From assembly GCA_002715265.1 (NCBI GenBank), contig PAYS01000045.1, positions 1 through 39,732 on the forward strand: 39,732 nucleotides of DNA, given 5' to 3'. The stretch comes from Candidatus Pelagibacterales bacterium. GTDB taxonomy: Bacteria; Pseudomonadota; Alphaproteobacteria; TMED109. The notes under the pieces are model-generated. The model searched no databases. It had not been told where the DNA came from and worked only from the letters and a program-made list of their open reading frames with translations. The translations under genes were made by a program, and so were the position numbers. Every line of letters starts with the position of its first letter. Position 1 is the first letter of the stretch. Of this stretch, positions 23,339-31,623 are shown in pieces.

Positions 23339-24104
23339 AGAAATTATAAACTATTTTGAGTTTGAAGGTAATAAAATTGAAGTTAAGAGCATAATTGATG
23401 AAAGCAATAAATTAACGCCTATTATTTTTTTACATGAAGGGCTTGGGAGTGTTTCTTTATGGAAATCATGGCCAAAAAAAGTCTCATTAACCTTGAAGCG
23501 AAACGTATATGTATATTCTAGGTTAGGCATGGGTAATTCATCGCCATTAATAGGGAAACGAAATGTAAACTATATGCATGATGAAGCTAAAAATGTTCTA
23601 CCCAATCTTATCGATTACTTGGGTATTAAAAGTCCAATCTTAATAGGGCACTCAGACGGAGCATCTATCGCATTAATATATGCTGGAAGTGGTTTTCAAG
23701 TAGAAGCTATAATACTAGAAGCTCCTCACGTTTTTGTAGAAGATTTATCAATTGAGGGGGTTATAGATGCAAAAAAAATGTGGAATAACAGTACTTTAAA
23801 AGAGAAACTCAGTAAACATCATAAAGATGTTGATGGTGCATTTAATGGATGGTCCGATGCATGGACTTCAGAAGAATTTAAAAATTGGAATATTGAGAAG
23901 TATCTTAAACATATTAATATTCCAACTATGTTAATACAAGGCTATGATGATAAATATGGAACTATGAGACAATTAGATTCAATTTCACGTCAAATTAAAT
24001 ATAATCCATTACGTTTGGAGATAAAAAACTGTGGGCATAGTCCTCATATTGAATACCCACAGTTGGTATTAGATAATATACAAAAGTTTATTAATAGTTA
24101 CTGA
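23331..24104 (+). CDS. Alpha/beta hydrolase of the box cluster
   Basis: 257 residues, alpha/beta hydrolase fold. The oxyanion region is [12 protein letters not shown], the nucleophile elbow is GHSDGAS with S108, and the catalytic His is probably H236 in [11 protein letters not shown]. Similar hydrolases occur in many box clusters, where they may hydrolyse lactone side products or CoA esters; the reaction is not certain. The ATG overlaps the ligase stop, showing translational coupling. Its 3' end overlaps the convergent TrpB2-like gene by seven bases. Confidence 0.85.
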   Translation: MIKEIINYFEFEGNKIEVKSIIDESNKLTPIIFLHEGLGSVSLWKSWPKKVSLTLKRNVYVYSRLGMGNSSPLIGKRNVNYMHDEAKNVLPNLIDYLGIKSPILIGHSDGASIALIYAGSGFQVEAIILEAPHVFVEDLSIEGVIDAKKMWNNSTLKEKLSKHHKDVDGAFNGWSDAWTSEEFKNWNIEKYLKHINIPTMLIQGYDDKYGTMRQLDSISRQIKYNPLRLEIKNCGHSPHIEYPQLVLDNIQKFINSY

Positions 24105-25519
24105 GATGATACTGACGGAAGATTAGCTAAGGCCATAGCTACTTCACTTTCATCATAGTCTTGGTCACTTAAATTACCTGCAAAATAATCGGTATATGCT
24201 TGCATGTCAAAATGTCCATGACCACATAAATTAAATAAAATTGTTTTACTTTTACCTTCATCTTTTGCCTTTAAAGCTTCCACAATAGCGCCTTTAACTG
24301 CATGATTTGCTTCTGGAGCAGGCAATATACCTTCAGCTTTAGCAAATTGCACCCCTGCATCAAAACATTCTACTTGTTTATATGATGTAGGTTCTATTTC
24401 TCCTTCTTCAGCCAAATGACTAACTAATGGAGACATACCGTGATATCTTAAACCTCCTGCATGAAACCCTGGAGGAACAAAAGAAGATCCTAATGTGTGC
24501 ATTTTTACTAATGGAGTTAAATGGCCTGTATCTCCAAAATCATAAGCAAATTTTCCTTTTGTTAATGTTGGGCAATTAGCTGGTTCTACGGCAATAATTT
24601 TTGTTTTGCTCTCTCCTCGTAAATTCCTTCCAATAAAAGGAAAAGAAATTCCCGCAAAATTAGACCCACCGCCAGTACAACCAACTATTACATCAGGTTC
24701 ATCACCAGCAATTTCTAATTGTTTTATTGCTTCTTGTCCTATTATTGTTTGGTGAAGCAATACATGATTTAGTACGCTACCAAGTGCATATTTAGTATCA
24801 TCTCTTTGTGCAGCTAATTCCACTGCTTCAGATATTGCAATACCTAGACTGCCAGTACTATCAGGTGTTTCTTTAAGTATAGCTCTACCTGATTCTGTTT
24901 CGTCACTTGGACTTGCTACACACCTAGCCCCAAAACTCTCCATTAAAGCTCTTCTATATGGTTTTTGTTGATAACTTACTTTAACCATATAAACATCTAC
25001 TTCTAAACCAAATATAGATCCAGCAAAAGCGAGAGAAGAACCCCACTGCCCTGCACCTGTTTCTGTTGTAAGCTTTTTAACACCTTCTTGTTTATTATAA
25101 TAAGCTTGAGGAACTGCAGTATTAGGCTTATGGCTTCCTGATGGGCTTACTCCTTCATATTTATAATAAATTTTAGCTGGCGTATCTAAAGCTTTTTCTA
25201 ACTTTCTAGCTCTATACAACGGACTAGGTCTCCATTGTCTATAAATATCCCTAACTTGATCCGGTATTTCTATTTCTTTTTCTGTACTTACTTCTTGCAT
25301 AATTAGTTCCATAGGAAATAAAGGAGCTAAATCTTCTGGACCAATTGGTTCTCCAGTTCCAGGATTTAAAGGAGGAGCTAATGGATTTTTTAAATCAGAA
25401 CAAATATTGTACCAATGGGTTGGCATATCTTTTTCAGGTAATACAATTTTAATTCTTTCATTCTTATAATTACTTTCATCTAAAGTAGATAATACTTCTT
25501 GTTCACCTTTTTTAAACAT
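24098..25519 (-). CDS. trpB2: TrpB2-type tryptophan synthase beta-like PLP enzyme
   Basis: 473 residues, longer than classical TrpB and typical of TrpB2. The N-terminus ([24 protein letters not shown]) is the TrpB2-specific extension. The PLP lysine is K131 in [10 protein letters not shown], the catalytic Glu is E153 in [11 protein letters not shown] and the phosphate loop is CTGGGSN. TrpB2 enzymes can make tryptophan from indole and serine without TrpA, but many are of unknown role and stand apart from trp genes, as here. The ribosome site GGGGAGAG is good. It follows the nitrilase-like gene by 29 bases as one unit, so the two probably act together. Confidence 0.92.
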   Translation of the reverse strand: MFKKGEQEVLSTLDESNYKNERIKIVLPEKDMPTHWYNICSDLKNPLAPPLNPGTGEPIGPEDLAPLFPMELIMQEVSTEKEIEIPDQVRDIYRQWRPSPLYRARKLEKALDTPAKIYYKYEGVSPSGSHKPNTAVPQAYYNKQEGVKKLTTETGAGQWGSSLAFAGSIFGLEVDVYMVKVSYQQKPYRRALMESFGARCVASPSDETESGRAILKETPDSTGSLGIAISEAVELAAQRDDTKYALGSVLNHVLLHQTIIGQEAIKQLEIAGDEPDVIVGCTGGGSNFAGISFPFIGRNLRGESKTKIIAVEPANCPTLTKGKFAYDFGDTGHLTPLVKMHTLGSSFVPPGFHAGGLRYHGMSPLVSHLAEEGEIEPTSYKQVECFDAGVQFAKAEGILPAPEANHAVKGAIVEALKAKDEGKSKTILFNLCGHGHFDMQAYTDYFAGNLSDQDYDESEVAMALANLPSVSSQ

Positions 25520-25548
25520 TATTCTCTCCCCAAAAATTTAATACATAA

Positions 25549-26619
25549 TTATTTTTTAGACTTGACCCAAATATCTCTATCATGCATTAGTTTAATCTGT
25601 TTATCAATAACTTTTGACTTGTATTCTTTATGTTTCATAGGTTTATTTTTAAGATACAAATTTTTAGGATAAATAGGGTCTTTATACAATAATTGGTACA
25701 GCTCTGTTCTTACATCTTTTAACCAATTATCCCATTGAGCCCCTTCTCTATGATGTCTTAGAGCTTCTATATCAATTACACCAGATACATAAGTTGACGA
25801 CCCACCGTAATCCTGTTTTCCTACTATTCGTCCTTTATAATCTATTAAATAGGATCTACCACCAAAAGTATCAATTGGAGTATCTCCTTCTTTAAATAAA
25901 TAGTAAGTCCCCATATTTGGAGCTAAAACGTACATATTATTGTCTAGTGCACGCGCACGACTTTGTATCTCAAACATATCATTTCCTGTTGCAGGATGAG
26001 GATAAGACGCTCTGTAAACAACTTCTGCACCATTTAAAGCTAAAGCTCTGGCATTTTCAGGATAAGAACCCTCGTTAGCCATCATTATTCCTAATCGCCC
26101 AATATCTGTTTCAACTACTGGCCAAAATGCATCTAAATTATTTCCATATTTATCTACCCACCAATCGTATATATCATGAGGACAGACTGAATGTTCAACT
26201 GGAAATAATGGAGATACTTTATAATGTATTAAGATAACTTCACCATCAGGATCTATAATAAATCCACAATTAAAGAACCTATCTGGCCAATCAGGATGCT
26301 TAGCTTTGGCTTGAGCCATTATATATGTATTATATTCCCTTGCTATTCCACCAAGTACATCAGTTTCCCATCCAGGAATATCAATACAACAAGTATTTGC
26401 AAATTCTGAATGATCTGCGTCTAAAACCTCATCATTAAAACCCTGAATAGCTCCTTCTGGAACAGCTACTAATTTTACAGGCAAGTCAAGACTTGATAAC
26501 CATGAAGCCGCTTTAGTGAGATGTTTGATATGTGTTAAATTATGACGTATATCTTCTCTCTTCCTTATTCCTCTCACTGTAGGAATTAACCCTACTGCAG
26601 TATATGGTTTTATACTCAT
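25549..26619 (-). CDS. Nitrilase-superfamily protein lacking the catalytic cysteine
   Basis: 356 residues with the carbon-nitrogen hydrolase fold, closest by eye to the aliphatic amidase branch. The catalytic triad is E55 (AVPEGAIQGF), K134 (IHYKVSPLFP) and normally a Cys in a motif such as ICDDGNYPE. Here that segment is MMANEGSYPE, with A181 at the Cys position (codon GCT), exactly seven residues before the conserved Glu as in active members. The enzyme therefore cannot use the standard thiol mechanism. It may be a binding or regulatory pseudoenzyme, or use other chemistry. It is the upstream partner of the TrpB2-like gene. Confidence 0.87.
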   Translation of the reverse strand: MSIKPYTAVGLIPTVRGIRKREDIRHNLTHIKHLTKAASWLSSLDLPVKLVAVPEGAIQGFNDEVLDADHSEFANTCCIDIPGWETDVLGGIAREYNTYIMAQAKAKHPDWPDRFFNCGFIIDPDGEVILIHYKVSPLFPVEHSVCPHDIYDWWVDKYGNNLDAFWPVVETDIGRLGIMMANEGSYPENARALALNGAEVVYRASYPHPATGNDMFEIQSRARALDNNMYVLAPNMGTYYLFKEGDTPIDTFGGRSYLIDYKGRIVGKQDYGGSSTYVSGVIDIEALRHHREGAQWDNWLKDVRTELYQLLYKDPIYPKNLYLKNKPMKHKEYKSKVIDKQIKLMHDRDIWVKSKK

Positions 26620-26710
26620 AATTTAATTCTCCTTAAAAATAAAAAGAAACGTGATTAAATACATTTTAGTCTCAAATGTCCATTAATATTTATAATTTCA
26701 AAAAATTATC

Positions 26711-27796
26711 CTAGTATTTTTTTTTAATAATATTAGATAAAGTATTTATAATACTATCAGTGGATGCACTGCCTCCTAAATCAGGAGTAAATGGACCTCC
26801 TTCTTTAGCATATATTTTAATTAAATTATATATTCTATTAGCACATTTTTTCTCCCCAAGATGTTCTAACATCATAGCACCACTCATTATAGCCCCAATA
26901 GGATTTGCAACATTTTTTCCAATTATATCAAAAGCGGATCCATGTATAGGTTCAAACATAGACGGTATATTTTTATTAGTGTTTATATTAGCTGTTGCTC
27001 CTATTCCTAAACTACCGGTCAATGCTGATGCTAAATCTGATAGAATATCTGCATGTAAGTTTGTAGCCACTATAACATCAAGTGTTTGTGGTTTAGAAAC
27101 CATTATTGCAGTTGCTGCATCTACCAACAATTTATTTACTTTTACATCTGGATAATGCTTACTCATCTCATAAAAAGACTCATCCCATAACTTCATACCA
27201 TGTTTTTGTGCATTAGACTTAGTTATAAGAGTTAAATGCTTTTTTCTTTTTCTAGCTAATTTAAATGCGTAATTATGTATTCTTTTACATCCCTCTTTAG
27301 TAAAAATTGCCAATTCACTTCCTATTTCAAGAGGTGTACCAATGTGAACAATACCTCCAGAACCAGAATACTCTCCTTCTGAATTTTCTCTAACTATTAT
27401 CCAATCTATATCTTTTGCAATATCATCTTTTAAAGGAGATTTAATACCAGGTAAAAACTTTGAGGGTCTTATATTTGCATACTGATCTAATTTTTGACAA
27501 ATCTCTAATCTTAAACCCCATAAAGTAATGTCATCTGGTATGCTTTTGTCTCCTACCGAACCAAAAAATATTGCATCATGCTTTCTTAATTGTTTTATTC
27601 CATTACTTGGCATCATCAAGTTATGTTTTTTAAAGTACTCACTCCCCCAAGGGTAAAAAGTTTCTTTTAAATAAATTTTTTCTAAATCTAATATTTGTTT
27701 AATAATAATTAAACTTGCTTTAATTACTTCAATTCCAATCCCATCTCCAGGAATAATAGCTATATCGTATTTATATTTTTTGTTTTTTTTATTCAT
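26711..27796 (-). CDS. Tartrate/D-malate dehydrogenase-like (isopropylmalate dehydrogenase family)
   Basis: 361 residues of the isocitrate/isopropylmalate dehydrogenase superfamily. It opens with IAIIPGDGIGIEVI, has YANIRPSKFLPG, IVRENSEGEYSG, the Lys in TKSNAQKHGM, the metal Asp cluster in NLHADILSDLASAL and the C-terminal FEPIHGSAFDIIGKNVANPI. The ENSEGEYSG and GSAFDI variants fit the TtuC/DmlA (tartrate, D-malate) branch rather than LeuB. It would oxidise and decarboxylate a 2-hydroxy acid with NAD. It is divergent from the SDR gene with 57 bases between. Confidence 0.87.
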   Translation of the reverse strand: MNKKNKKYKYDIAIIPGDGIGIEVIKASLIIIKQILDLEKIYLKETFYPWGSEYFKKHNLMMPSNGIKQLRKHDAIFFGSVGDKSIPDDITLWGLRLEICQKLDQYANIRPSKFLPGIKSPLKDDIAKDIDWIIVRENSEGEYSGSGGIVHIGTPLEIGSELAIFTKEGCKRIHNYAFKLARKRKKHLTLITKSNAQKHGMKLWDESFYEMSKHYPDVKVNKLLVDAATAIMVSKPQTLDVIVATNLHADILSDLASALTGSLGIGATANINTNKNIPSMFEPIHGSAFDIIGKNVANPIGAIMSGAMMLEHLGEKKCANRIYNLIKIYAKEGGPFTPDLGGSASTDSIINTLSNIIKKKY

Positions 27797-27813
27797 ACTT
27801 TATTCTACTACAT

Positions 27814-27828
27814 GCTATATTTTATAGC
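27814..27828. promoter_or_regulatory. Inverted repeat in divergent dehydrogenase promoter region
   Basis: GCTATA-TTT-TATAGC is a perfect 6-3-6 dyad in the 57-base gap between the divergent tartrate-dehydrogenase-like and SDR genes. Its position suits a shared operator. No regulator gene is adjacent and chance is possible. Confidence 0.35.
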
Positions 27829-27853
27829 TATGAATTAATAAGGGGTTAGAAAA

Positions 27854-28606
27854 ATGATTAATTACAGTAAAGAATTTACAAATAAAGTTGTTATAATTAC
27901 AGGAGCAGGAAGCGGAATTGGGAAAGAAACAGCTAAAAGAATGATTGATAATGGAGCAAAAGTTGCTCTATGGGATTACAATAAGGATGCATTAATCAAT
28001 ATACAAAAATCATTAGGAGATAATAGTATTGCAATAAACGTAGATATTTCAGATGAATTTTCAGTAAAAGAGGCAGCAGATAGAGTTAGAAATGAAATAG
28101 GTTCACCTGAAATTTTAATAAATTGTGCAGGTGTTGCTGGAGATAATGCAACGGTTGAAAATACTGAAGTAGATGAATGGAGAAGAGTTATAAATATTAA
28201 TTTAACTGGAACTTTTATATGTTGTAGAGAAATTGTTTCAGATATGATAAAAAATAATTATGGAAGAATAGTAAATATAGCTTCTGTTGCGGGTAAAGAA
28301 GGAAATCCAAATGCCGCACATTATAGTGCTTCAAAGTCTGGCGTAATAACGTTTACAAGATCTTTAGGTAAAGAGCTAGCAAATACAGGTATTTTAGTAA
28401 ATTGTATTACTCCAGCCGTTATAGAAACTGAAATGCTTGCTCAAGTAAGTGACGAACATAAAGCTTATATGATATCAAAAATTCCTATGGGAAGAATGGG
28501 CCAACCTAGTGAAGTTTCCTCATTGATTTGTTGGTTAAGCTCTAAGGAGTGTTCTTATAGCACCTCGGCAGCATTTGATTTATCAGGTGGAAGATCTACT
28601 TATTAA
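27854..28606 (+). CDS. Short-chain dehydrogenase/reductase (FabG-like)
   Basis: 250 residues, classical SDR. The NAD(P)-binding motif is TGAGSGIGKE (about 17-26), then NCAGVAG, the catalytic Ser in IVNIASVAG and the YSASKSG motif with Tyr and Lys. An Asp near the end of strand 2 (ALWDYNKDAL) favours NAD over NADP. It oxidises a secondary alcohol or reduces a ketone; the substrate is unknown. The ribosome site is AGGGG. It is divergent from the tartrate-dehydrogenase-like gene and may share a pathway with it. Confidence 0.92.
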   Translation: MINYSKEFTNKVVIITGAGSGIGKETAKRMIDNGAKVALWDYNKDALINIQKSLGDNSIAINVDISDEFSVKEAADRVRNEIGSPEILINCAGVAGDNATVENTEVDEWRRVININLTGTFICCREIVSDMIKNNYGRIVNIASVAGKEGNPNAAHYSASKSGVITFTRSLGKELANTGILVNCITPAVIETEMLAQVSDEHKAYMISKIPMGRMGQPSEVSSLICWLSSKECSYSTSAAFDLSGGRSTY

Positions 28607-28689
28607 GTAATATATGTTAAATATTTTTGCTTTTTAACAATTAATGTTGTAATAAATACATTATATACATTTTATTTGGGGCATAAAAT

Positions 28690-29013
28690 ATGAATTATAT
28701 AAAAAATATACTATGGATAGCTTTAATTGGTTTTAGCTTGATTGCTCTTTCAGGTTGTCAAAATGCACAAATGGCTTCTCAAGAAGCACTTAGTGCAACT
28801 GGTAATTCAGAAACACAACAAGATGAAGCTATAGCTGCTGCTCAAGCATCTGCTGATGCAGCTGCAATTAAAGCTAATGAGGCATTTCAAGCTGCACAAA
28901 CAGCGAAAAGAGTTGCAGATCGTGCGGTAGAAATGGCTAATCAAAATCAAGCAGCTCTTAGAGCTTTAAATGATAAGATTGATAGAATGTTTGAAACAAT
29001 ATCAAGAAAGTAA
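28690..29013 (+). CDS. Lpp/OprI-like alanine-zipper outer-membrane lipoprotein
   Basis: 107 residues. A lipoprotein signal ends in the lipobox LSGC with C23 as the lipidated residue. The mature part is an Ala-rich coiled coil (DAAAIKANEAFQAAQTAK) like the alanine zipper of Lpp/OprI. The protein ends SRK; in Braun lipoprotein the terminal Lys is cross-linked to peptidoglycan by L,D-transpeptidases, and such an enzyme is the next gene on the other strand. It is therefore a likely outer-membrane tether. It is longer than E. coli Lpp (78 residues) but close to OprI-type proteins. Confidence 0.85.
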   Translation: MNYIKNILWIALIGFSLIALSGCQNAQMASQEALSATGNSETQQDEAIAAAQASADAAAIKANEAFQAAQTAKRVADRAVEMANQNQAALRALNDKIDRMFETISRK

Positions 29014-29039
29014 GTTGTTTTAAATATTAATAAATAAAT

Positions 29040-29068
29040 AAGGCTTTTTCTATGTAAAAAGCCTTTTT
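29040..29068 (+). terminator. Rho-independent terminator of the Lpp-like gene
   Basis: AAGGCTTTTT and AAAAAGCCTT form a perfect 10-bp stem with a 6-nt loop, followed by a T run. It lies between convergent genes and touches the L,D-transpeptidase stop. It probably also works for the other strand. Confidence 0.85.
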
Positions 29069-29987
29069 ATTTTGAAATTTTATGAGGTATGCCTGTTGCT
29101 TCTTTTACAGCAAGTTTTACTTCATTCCAATTTACCTTCAAAATATCTACTCCGGCAGCTTTTTGAACAGATTCATACGCAATTGGTAATAAATTTTTAT
29201 CATTATTTGATGATTTTACACTATTTTCTCTTACATATTTTGGTAATTTATGAACTTCTATGTATAACTCACCATTCTTCCATCCTGCTTTAACAGGTTG
29301 ATCTATTATATTTACTTTAGTTCCTTTGTTAACTAGATCAAATAGCTCTTCTACATGTTCGGGATATAATCTAATACAGCCATGTGAAACTTTCATTCCT
29401 ACGCCGTAAGGTTTGTTTGTGCCATGAAGTAAATATGCTGGAATTGACAAATATATTGCCCTTGATCCTAGTGGGTTATTTGGGCCCGCTGCGACCACTT
29501 TTGGTAAATCGGGATCCTCTTCTCTAATTGACTCAGGAGGTATCCAAATAGGATCGATTTTTTTATCTATTATTATTGCTCTACCTAAAGGAGTCTCCCA
29601 TCCACTTCTTCCAATACCAATTGGATAAGATAAAACAGTATTATTTATAAATAAGTAAAGTCTCAAATCACCAATATTTATAATTATACCTTCTCTTTTT
29701 CCAAAAGGTAAAATATGCTCTTTAGGAATTATTAAATTTATGTCTTTACCAGGTATCCAGGGGTCTAAGTCTCCATTTATCGATAAAATATCGGCAAAGG
29801 ATATGCCATATTTTCTAGCAATATCTATTAATGTATCTTCATGCTTTGTTATATAATATTCATTAGAACCAATTAAATCATTTTGTTCTTGCACTATATT
29901 ATTATTTTCTAATATATTTTCTTCGCCCATAGAGGAAAAAGAATATAAAAAAAATATTGGATATAAAATGAATTTAAAAAGCCTCAT
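29067..29987 (-). CDS. L,D-transpeptidase (YkuD) with LysM domain
   Basis: 306 residues. A signal peptide (about 1-20) is followed by a LysM peptidoglycan-binding domain (about 43-88, EDTLIDIARKYGISFADIL) and a YkuD catalytic domain with H188 in LLHGTNKPYG and the active-site SHGCIRL (H202, C204). It resembles ErfK/YbiS, which attach Lpp to peptidoglycan. The neighbouring Lpp-like protein ends in Lys and is the obvious substrate. The ribosome site is AGGAA. Its first 20 bases overlap the start of apt on the opposite strand, so the two promoters lie inside each other's coding sequence. Confidence 0.92.
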   Translation of the reverse strand: MRLFKFILYPIFFLYSFSSMGEENILENNNIVQEQNDLIGSNEYYITKHEDTLIDIARKYGISFADILSINGDLDPWIPGKDINLIIPKEHILPFGKREGIIINIGDLRLYLFINNTVLSYPIGIGRSGWETPLGRAIIIDKKIDPIWIPPESIREEDPDLPKVVAAGPNNPLGSRAIYLSIPAYLLHGTNKPYGVGMKVSHGCIRLYPEHVEELFDLVNKGTKVNIIDQPVKAGWKNGELYIEVHKLPKYVRENSVKSSNNDKNLLPIAYESVQKAAGVDILKVNWNEVKLAVKEATGIPHKISK

Positions 29988-30495
29988 ACGAACTATTCCT
30001 GATTATCCTAAGCAAGGTATAATATTTAGAGATATTACAACACTACTCTATAATGGAGAAGCATTAAAATATATAGCAAATAAATTTTATGATAGATACA
30101 AAGATAAAAATATAAATGCAGTTGCTGGAATTGAGGCAAGAGGATTTATATTTGGTGCATTATTAGCAGAAAAATTAAATATTTCATTTGTTCCATTAAG
30201 AAAGAAAGGTAAATTACCGTGCAAAGTAATTTCAGAAGAGTATGATTTAGAATATGGTAAGGACGCTTTAGAAATTGATATTTCTAGCATTAATCCAGGT
30301 GATAAAGTTATAGTCATAGATGATTTAATCGCAACAGGAGGAACTGCTATAGCTGCAGGTAATTTAATTAAAAAACTTAAAGGTAAGGTATATGAATATT
30401 GCTTTTTAATTAACCTACCAGAATTAAATGGTGAGAAGAAACTTATTGATAAAGGTAATAAAATATTTAGTTTAATTACATTTAGTGGAAAATAA
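29968..30495 (+). CDS. apt: Adenine phosphoribosyltransferase
   Basis: 175 residues, normal length. It salvages adenine with PRPP to AMP. The N-terminus IRTIPDYPKQGIIFRDIT is the Apt signature, and the PRPP-binding motif is VIVIDDLIATGGTAIAA. GIEARGFIFGA is also characteristic. The ATG at 29968 gives the usual N-terminal length, so the 20-base divergent overlap with the L,D-transpeptidase gene seems real. It ends one base before the convergent DUF4340 gene. Confidence 0.96.
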   Translation: MNLKSLIRTIPDYPKQGIIFRDITTLLYNGEALKYIANKFYDRYKDKNINAVAGIEARGFIFGALLAEKLNISFVPLRKKGKLPCKVISEEYDLEYGKDALEIDISSINPGDKVIVIDDLIATGGTAIAAGNLIKKLKGKVYEYCFLINLPELNGEKKLIDKGNKIFSLITFSGK

Positions 30496-30496
30496 T

Positions 30497-31615
30497 TTAT
30501 TCCTTATTATCTATATCTTTTTTCTTAGTTATATCCTTAAGTTTAGTATTGAATCTTTGATGTACTATATTTTTTAATGAAAATGCCCATTTATCTAGCT
30601 TCATATTTAATTTTAAAGCATCTTCTTTTACTTCATCTATACTTAGCATATCTGGCAACCCAACATTTATAGGGCCATCTTTAGGTAATTCTCTTCTTAA
30701 ACTATCATCATAAGTAATATCAAATGTTGCCCAGTTAAAACCATCAATTAGTTCTGTAACAATAGATATTTTTAATCCATCAAATGTAGTATAAGTAACT
30801 CTTACTGCTTGATCACTAAATGTAATATCAGATCTATATTTTATATCTACTAATCCTAATTGCTCTAATACACTTCCTATTTGATTTCCTACATATGGAT
30901 TCATAGGCAATGTATCTTCATTTAAATTCTGTATTTTAAAATATTGCTCAGCATAACTATCTCTTTGAATCAAAACTTTTTCATCTCTAGGATGGATTAT
31001 CTCAATATCTGCCGTTCTCCATCTTTCTATTTTGAATAAGGACTCATCTAACCAATCAATTTCATTTTTTGGTACGTCAAAATTTCTCCATACAAGCCAG
31101 CTTTGATTTTCATTAGGTTTTCTTACATATCTAGTTTCTTTACCAAATTTAGAATCTTTTCCAACCAATATATTTGCAACACTATCATTATCTACATTTA
31201 TTAATGATATAAAATTTGCAGAGTCATTTTCTGCATCGATATTATTTAATCCAAGTGTACCATGTAAATTTGGATTTTTAGTTTTAGGTTCAATAGTTTC
31301 TAATTGTGCTACACCAACTATAAGTTTTTTAATTTTATCTAGAGGTACGGGATAATTTGCAAGATTAGGAAGATACCAAATATCTTCATTTCGTTTTATT
31401 GAAAAATTTTCTTGATTATTGGCCACATTAATTTCTGCAATTTGATTTAAAATTTTTAAGCTATTTTCATTTGTTGCAACACTTAAATCTGGAAATAAAA
31501 ATCTTTCACCCTCATATCTTCTATTTTCTGCATCACGATACAAACTAATGAAAACAGTTATAATAAGAATTAAAATTGACAATATTATTACTGAATATGC
31601 TGTAGATTGTTTCAT
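30497..31615 (-). CDS. DUF4340 protein of a GldG-type ABC cluster
   Basis: 372 residues. One N-terminal membrane helix (about 8-26) is followed by a long periplasmic region with the DUF4340 pattern (LNQIAEINV, WYLPNLANYPVPLDKIKKLI, GLNNIDAENDSANFISL). Members regularly follow ABC genes of the GldA/GldF/GldG type, as here, and are thought to be accessory parts of that complex. It starts 8 bases after the GldG-like stop. The transported molecule is unknown. Confidence 0.85.
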   Translation of the reverse strand: MKQSTAYSVIILSILILIITVFISLYRDAENRRYEGERFLFPDLSVATNENSLKILNQIAEINVANNQENFSIKRNEDIWYLPNLANYPVPLDKIKKLIVGVAQLETIEPKTKNPNLHGTLGLNNIDAENDSANFISLINVDNDSVANILVGKDSKFGKETRYVRKPNENQSWLVWRNFDVPKNEIDWLDESLFKIERWRTADIEIIHPRDEKVLIQRDSYAEQYFKIQNLNEDTLPMNPYVGNQIGSVLEQLGLVDIKYRSDITFSDQAVRVTYTTFDGLKISIVTELIDGFNWATFDITYDDSLRRELPKDGPINVGLPDMLSIDEVKEDALKLNMKLDKWAFSLKNIVHQRFNTKLKDITKKKDIDNKE

Positions 31616-31623
31616 AATAAACC

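Noticed and set aside
26760-27155. Plus-strand ORF of 131 aa
   Set aside because: Antisense shadow of the tartrate-dehydrogenase-like gene.
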